Positions 61,701 through 64,000 of a DNA stretch of 64,000 nucleotides are shown in pieces (within the stretch, counting starts at the first letter, position 1; every line of letters begins with the position of its first letter). Position numbers and translations under genes: made by a program. The notes under the pieces are model-generated. The model was given only the letters and a program-made list of their open reading frames with translations, had not been told where the DNA came from and ran no database searches. Origin of the DNA: Euonymus europaeus (taxonomy: Eukaryota > Streptophyta > Magnoliopsida > Celastrales > Celastraceae); NCBI GenBank assembly GCA_963580455.1, contig OY756965.1:5468501-5532500 (forward strand), read 5' to 3'.

Positions 61701-64000
61701 TCGGGTGCTAGTTCCAGGACACATGTTAGCCAGTCTGTTGCAATTGCAAGGGCGTGGCAGAATGCAGCCTTTGCAAGACAACTGAGCGAGGATACTCAAA
61801 GTAATGCTAAATCAACAGAAGGTTCTGTCAGACGAAGGGTCCTCATTTGTGCTCAATCAAATGCTGCAGTTGATGAGTTGGTATCAAGAATATCGAATGG
61901 AGGTCTTTATGGCAGTGATGGTAGGATGTACAAGCCATATCTCGTAAGGGTTGGAAATGCTAAAACAGTTCATCCAAATTCGCTACCCTTCTTTATAGAT
62001 ACACTTGTTGATCATCGTTTAGCAGAAAAGCAACTGAGTGATGCAAAGAATGATTTGGGTGCAAACTCTTCTACAGCCCTACGTGCTAATCTAGAAAAGC
62101 TAGTTGACCAAATTAGGTTCTTTGAAGCCAAGCGTGCTAACTTGAGGGATGAAAATTCAGAGCTGAAAAATACATTGGACGATGAAAGTCAGAAAGGGGT
62201 TGATGTAAAAGAAATGACCGATACTGAATTAGAGGTGAAGCTACGGAAATTATATGATCAAAAGAAGCAAATATATAAAGACCTTAGCGCTGTTCAGGCA
62301 CGTGAGAGGAAGTCAAATGAAGAAACCAAAGCACTGAGGCATAAGCTGCGGAAGTCTATATTAAGGGAAGCTGAAGTTGTGGTAGCTACCCTTAGTGGCT
62401 GTGGTGGAGATCTTTATGGGACGTGTTCTGAATCTTTTTCAAGTTCTAGGTGTGCCAATCCATCTGAGCAGACTCTGTTTGATGCTGTTTTGATTGATGA
62501 AGCAGCTCAAGTAAAAATTCTTCTCCTCTATGCTTTATCCATCAAACTTTCTCTTTACTTTATCAACATTAGTTGCTGTGCTCTTTTGTTACTTCAGCTT
62601 TGCACTTCTGAATTTTTCACTGCAGGCCCTCGAACCTGCGACTTTAATTCCACTTCAACTTTTGAAGTCAAATAGGACAAAGTGTATTATGGTAAAGGCT
62701 AGACTAAACCCTAAACCCTAAATACCTTATGTACAATAAAAACTAATTCAGCAATCTGGATTTTTAAATATGTGGTGCAAGGTTGGTGATCCAAAGCAGC
62801 TTCCTGCAACAGTTCTCTCTAATGTCGCAAGCAAATATCTTTACCAGTGCAGCATGTTTGAGCGTTTACAAAAGGCTGGCCATCCTGTTACAATGCTCAC
62901 CAAACAGGTGAAAATTTGCAATGTTCCTTTTTTTTTAAAGTTTCGATATGAAGAATGGACTCATTTGTATAATTTATAGCCGGACAAGCCATCTTATTGA
63001 TAGCCTCCCAGGTAGGTGAATGATCTCTACGAGAATGAATGTCACCACTTTTACTTTTCATGTGATTTTAAATTATGGTGTAAATTCTTTGAACCTCCTT
63101 GGTTCTTTTTCTTAATATGTTACATTTTCCATTTAAAGAAATGGTGTAAATTCCTTAATTTATAAGATTTTAGATGCAGAAAGCTCTGCATCAAAAAAAT
63201 GTAGAAAGTTCTTTACATTTGAAATCTGAATTTCAGAGGGTGTTCATATTATACCTGACCTGTTGTAGAGTTTTTTGCCCTTGTAGTTATCTTGTCCCTA
63301 GAGCTTAATTCCCTTGACTATCATGTTTGTTATATTATGTCATGTTTATCATGATTTCATAAACTCCAGAGAGTGAAATTTTAATATTTACAGAAAGTTT
63401 ATTTAATTATGGTTCGGTGGTTCTCAAATCAATGGTTCTTACTGACGTAATGTGTATATTTTCTTTTCTGTTCTACAGAAACGCAAAAAATATTTAAAGA
63501 AAACAAAAAATTTGGATACTGTTCAGGCTACATTAAGCTGAATAGTTACTTATGTTCATGCATCAATCCTTTAGATTGGGAAAGGCTTGTTTTCGACTAG
63601 AATACCTTGATGAAATTATGTTGATTTTTTTTTAAAGAAAATAGCTAGAAAATCTTTATCTTTAGCATAGAAGTTAAGTCTTTTGATTTTCTTAGTTTGC
63701 TTCTTGTTATCTGCATCAATAACTGCCAGTTTCCAATTCCTTTCACCAAATTGCATAAATACGTTCTTGTGACTAGTTATGTCTACGAGATTTTGAAAGC
63801 TTGTTCTTGTAAATTTTGACTATTGGCAGTATCGGATGCACCCGGAGATATGTCGGTTTCCTTCTTTTCATTTTTACGATAACAAGTTATTGAATGGGGA
63901 TCAGATGTCAAGCAAATCTGCACCATTCCATGAGACTAGTGGTCTTGGTCCTTATGTGTTCTATGACATTATTGATGGCCGGGAGATTCGTGGTAAAAAT
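49786..64000 (+). CDS. SEN1/senataxin-type RNA-DNA helicase, first 20 coding exons (3' end outside window)
   Basis: Exons: 49786-49904, 51401-51785, 52237-52353, 52446-52525, 54153-54299, 54378-54526, 54618-54748, 54861-54983, 55090-55163, 55814-56404, 56590-56701, 57472-57609, 58202-58540, 58997-59270, 59384-60663, 61110-61512, 61588-62510, 62626-62691, 62782-62907, 63830-64000+. All phases agree; 1,916 residues are visible. Residues 1 to about 920 form the SEN1 N-terminal helical region (GYKMNPPCPPFECAHMWGPS is a conserved block). Exon 15 (about 927-1353) is largely disordered and Ser/Asp-rich. The SF1B helicase core follows: Walker A GPPGTGKT at 1485-1492 across exons 16/17, AQSNAAVDEL from 1576, Walker B DEAA at 1791-1794, VGDPKQLP at 1818-1825, YRMHPEI from 1860. 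Motifs IV-VI lie beyond the edge. Such helicases unwind R-loops and help terminate transcription in the nucleus. Resembles Arabidopsis At1g16800. Intron 7 is GC-AG. The ATG opens the only frame that joins exon 2. Confidence 0.93.
56750..57340. other. Possible small insertion in helicase intron 11
   Basis: This part of the intron differs in texture (higher G+C) from the T-rich introns around it. On the minus strand it carries a 103-codon frame (57080-56769) with no recognisable domain. No terminal repeats or target duplication were found, so an element is suspected, not shown. Confidence 0.35.
62705..62722 (+). repeat. Short telomere-like repeat in helicase intron 18
   Basis: TAAACCCTAAACCCTAAA, two and a half plant telomere units, starts 13 bases after the GT donor of the intron that follows exon 62626-62691. 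Confidence 0.9.

Overview
The window is nuclear DNA from a flowering plant, almost certainly a eudicot. The evidence is four intron-containing plant genes with A/T-rich GT-AG introns, plus plant-type transposons of the PIF/Harbinger, Ty3/Gypsy, Ty1/Copia and Ulp1-type MULE classes. I cannot name the species. The broken Ulp1-MULE-like reading frame recalls cucurbit repeats, but that is only a memory-based hint.

Layout. Bases 1-13,500 are gene-rich. They hold the 3' end of NMD3 (60S ribosome export adaptor, +), a small reticulon-like gene (RTNLB, +, four exons, with a 5 kb intron that contains a large inverted repeat), and, tail-to-tail with it, a BTL1-type mitochondrial carrier gene (-). Bases 13,500-48,000 are almost entirely transposon debris: a Harbinger transposase fragment, a complete but decayed PIF/Harbinger element with TIRs and TAA target duplication (16,251-21,179), a decayed Ty3/Gypsy element on the minus strand, an Athila-like gag-pol remnant, a Copia element whose LTR is split by a solo LTR, a young 9.25 kb non-coding LTR element (LARD) nested inside that solo LTR, and a MULE-like coding remnant interrupted by another solo LTR. 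Bases 49,400-64,000 carry a promoter with site II and telo-box motifs and the first 20 coding exons of a very large SEN1/senataxin-type helicase gene (+), which runs off the right edge.

Genes and interplay. The host genes are housekeeping types: ribosome export, ER membrane shaping, mitochondrial nucleotide transport, and RNA-DNA helicase. No operon-like cooperation is expected. From memory, a short reticulon and a SEN1-like helicase also lie near each other in Arabidopsis (around At1g16800-At1g16825), so the repeat block may be an expansion inside an old neighbourhood; this needs checking.

Most interesting points: (i) an intact 98-codon reading frame with a coiled-coil pattern, antisense inside the otherwise non-coding LARD, with its own TATA-like box; (ii) a roughly 1.1 kb-arm inverted repeat in a transcribed intron, one arm later hit by a Tourist-like MITE, so the other arm preserves the empty site; (iii) a three-level nest (Copia LTR > solo LTR > LARD) with target duplications readable at the two inner levels; (iv) arrays of a short GGTTGAGAA-type motif in opposite orientations on either side of the MULE-like frame.
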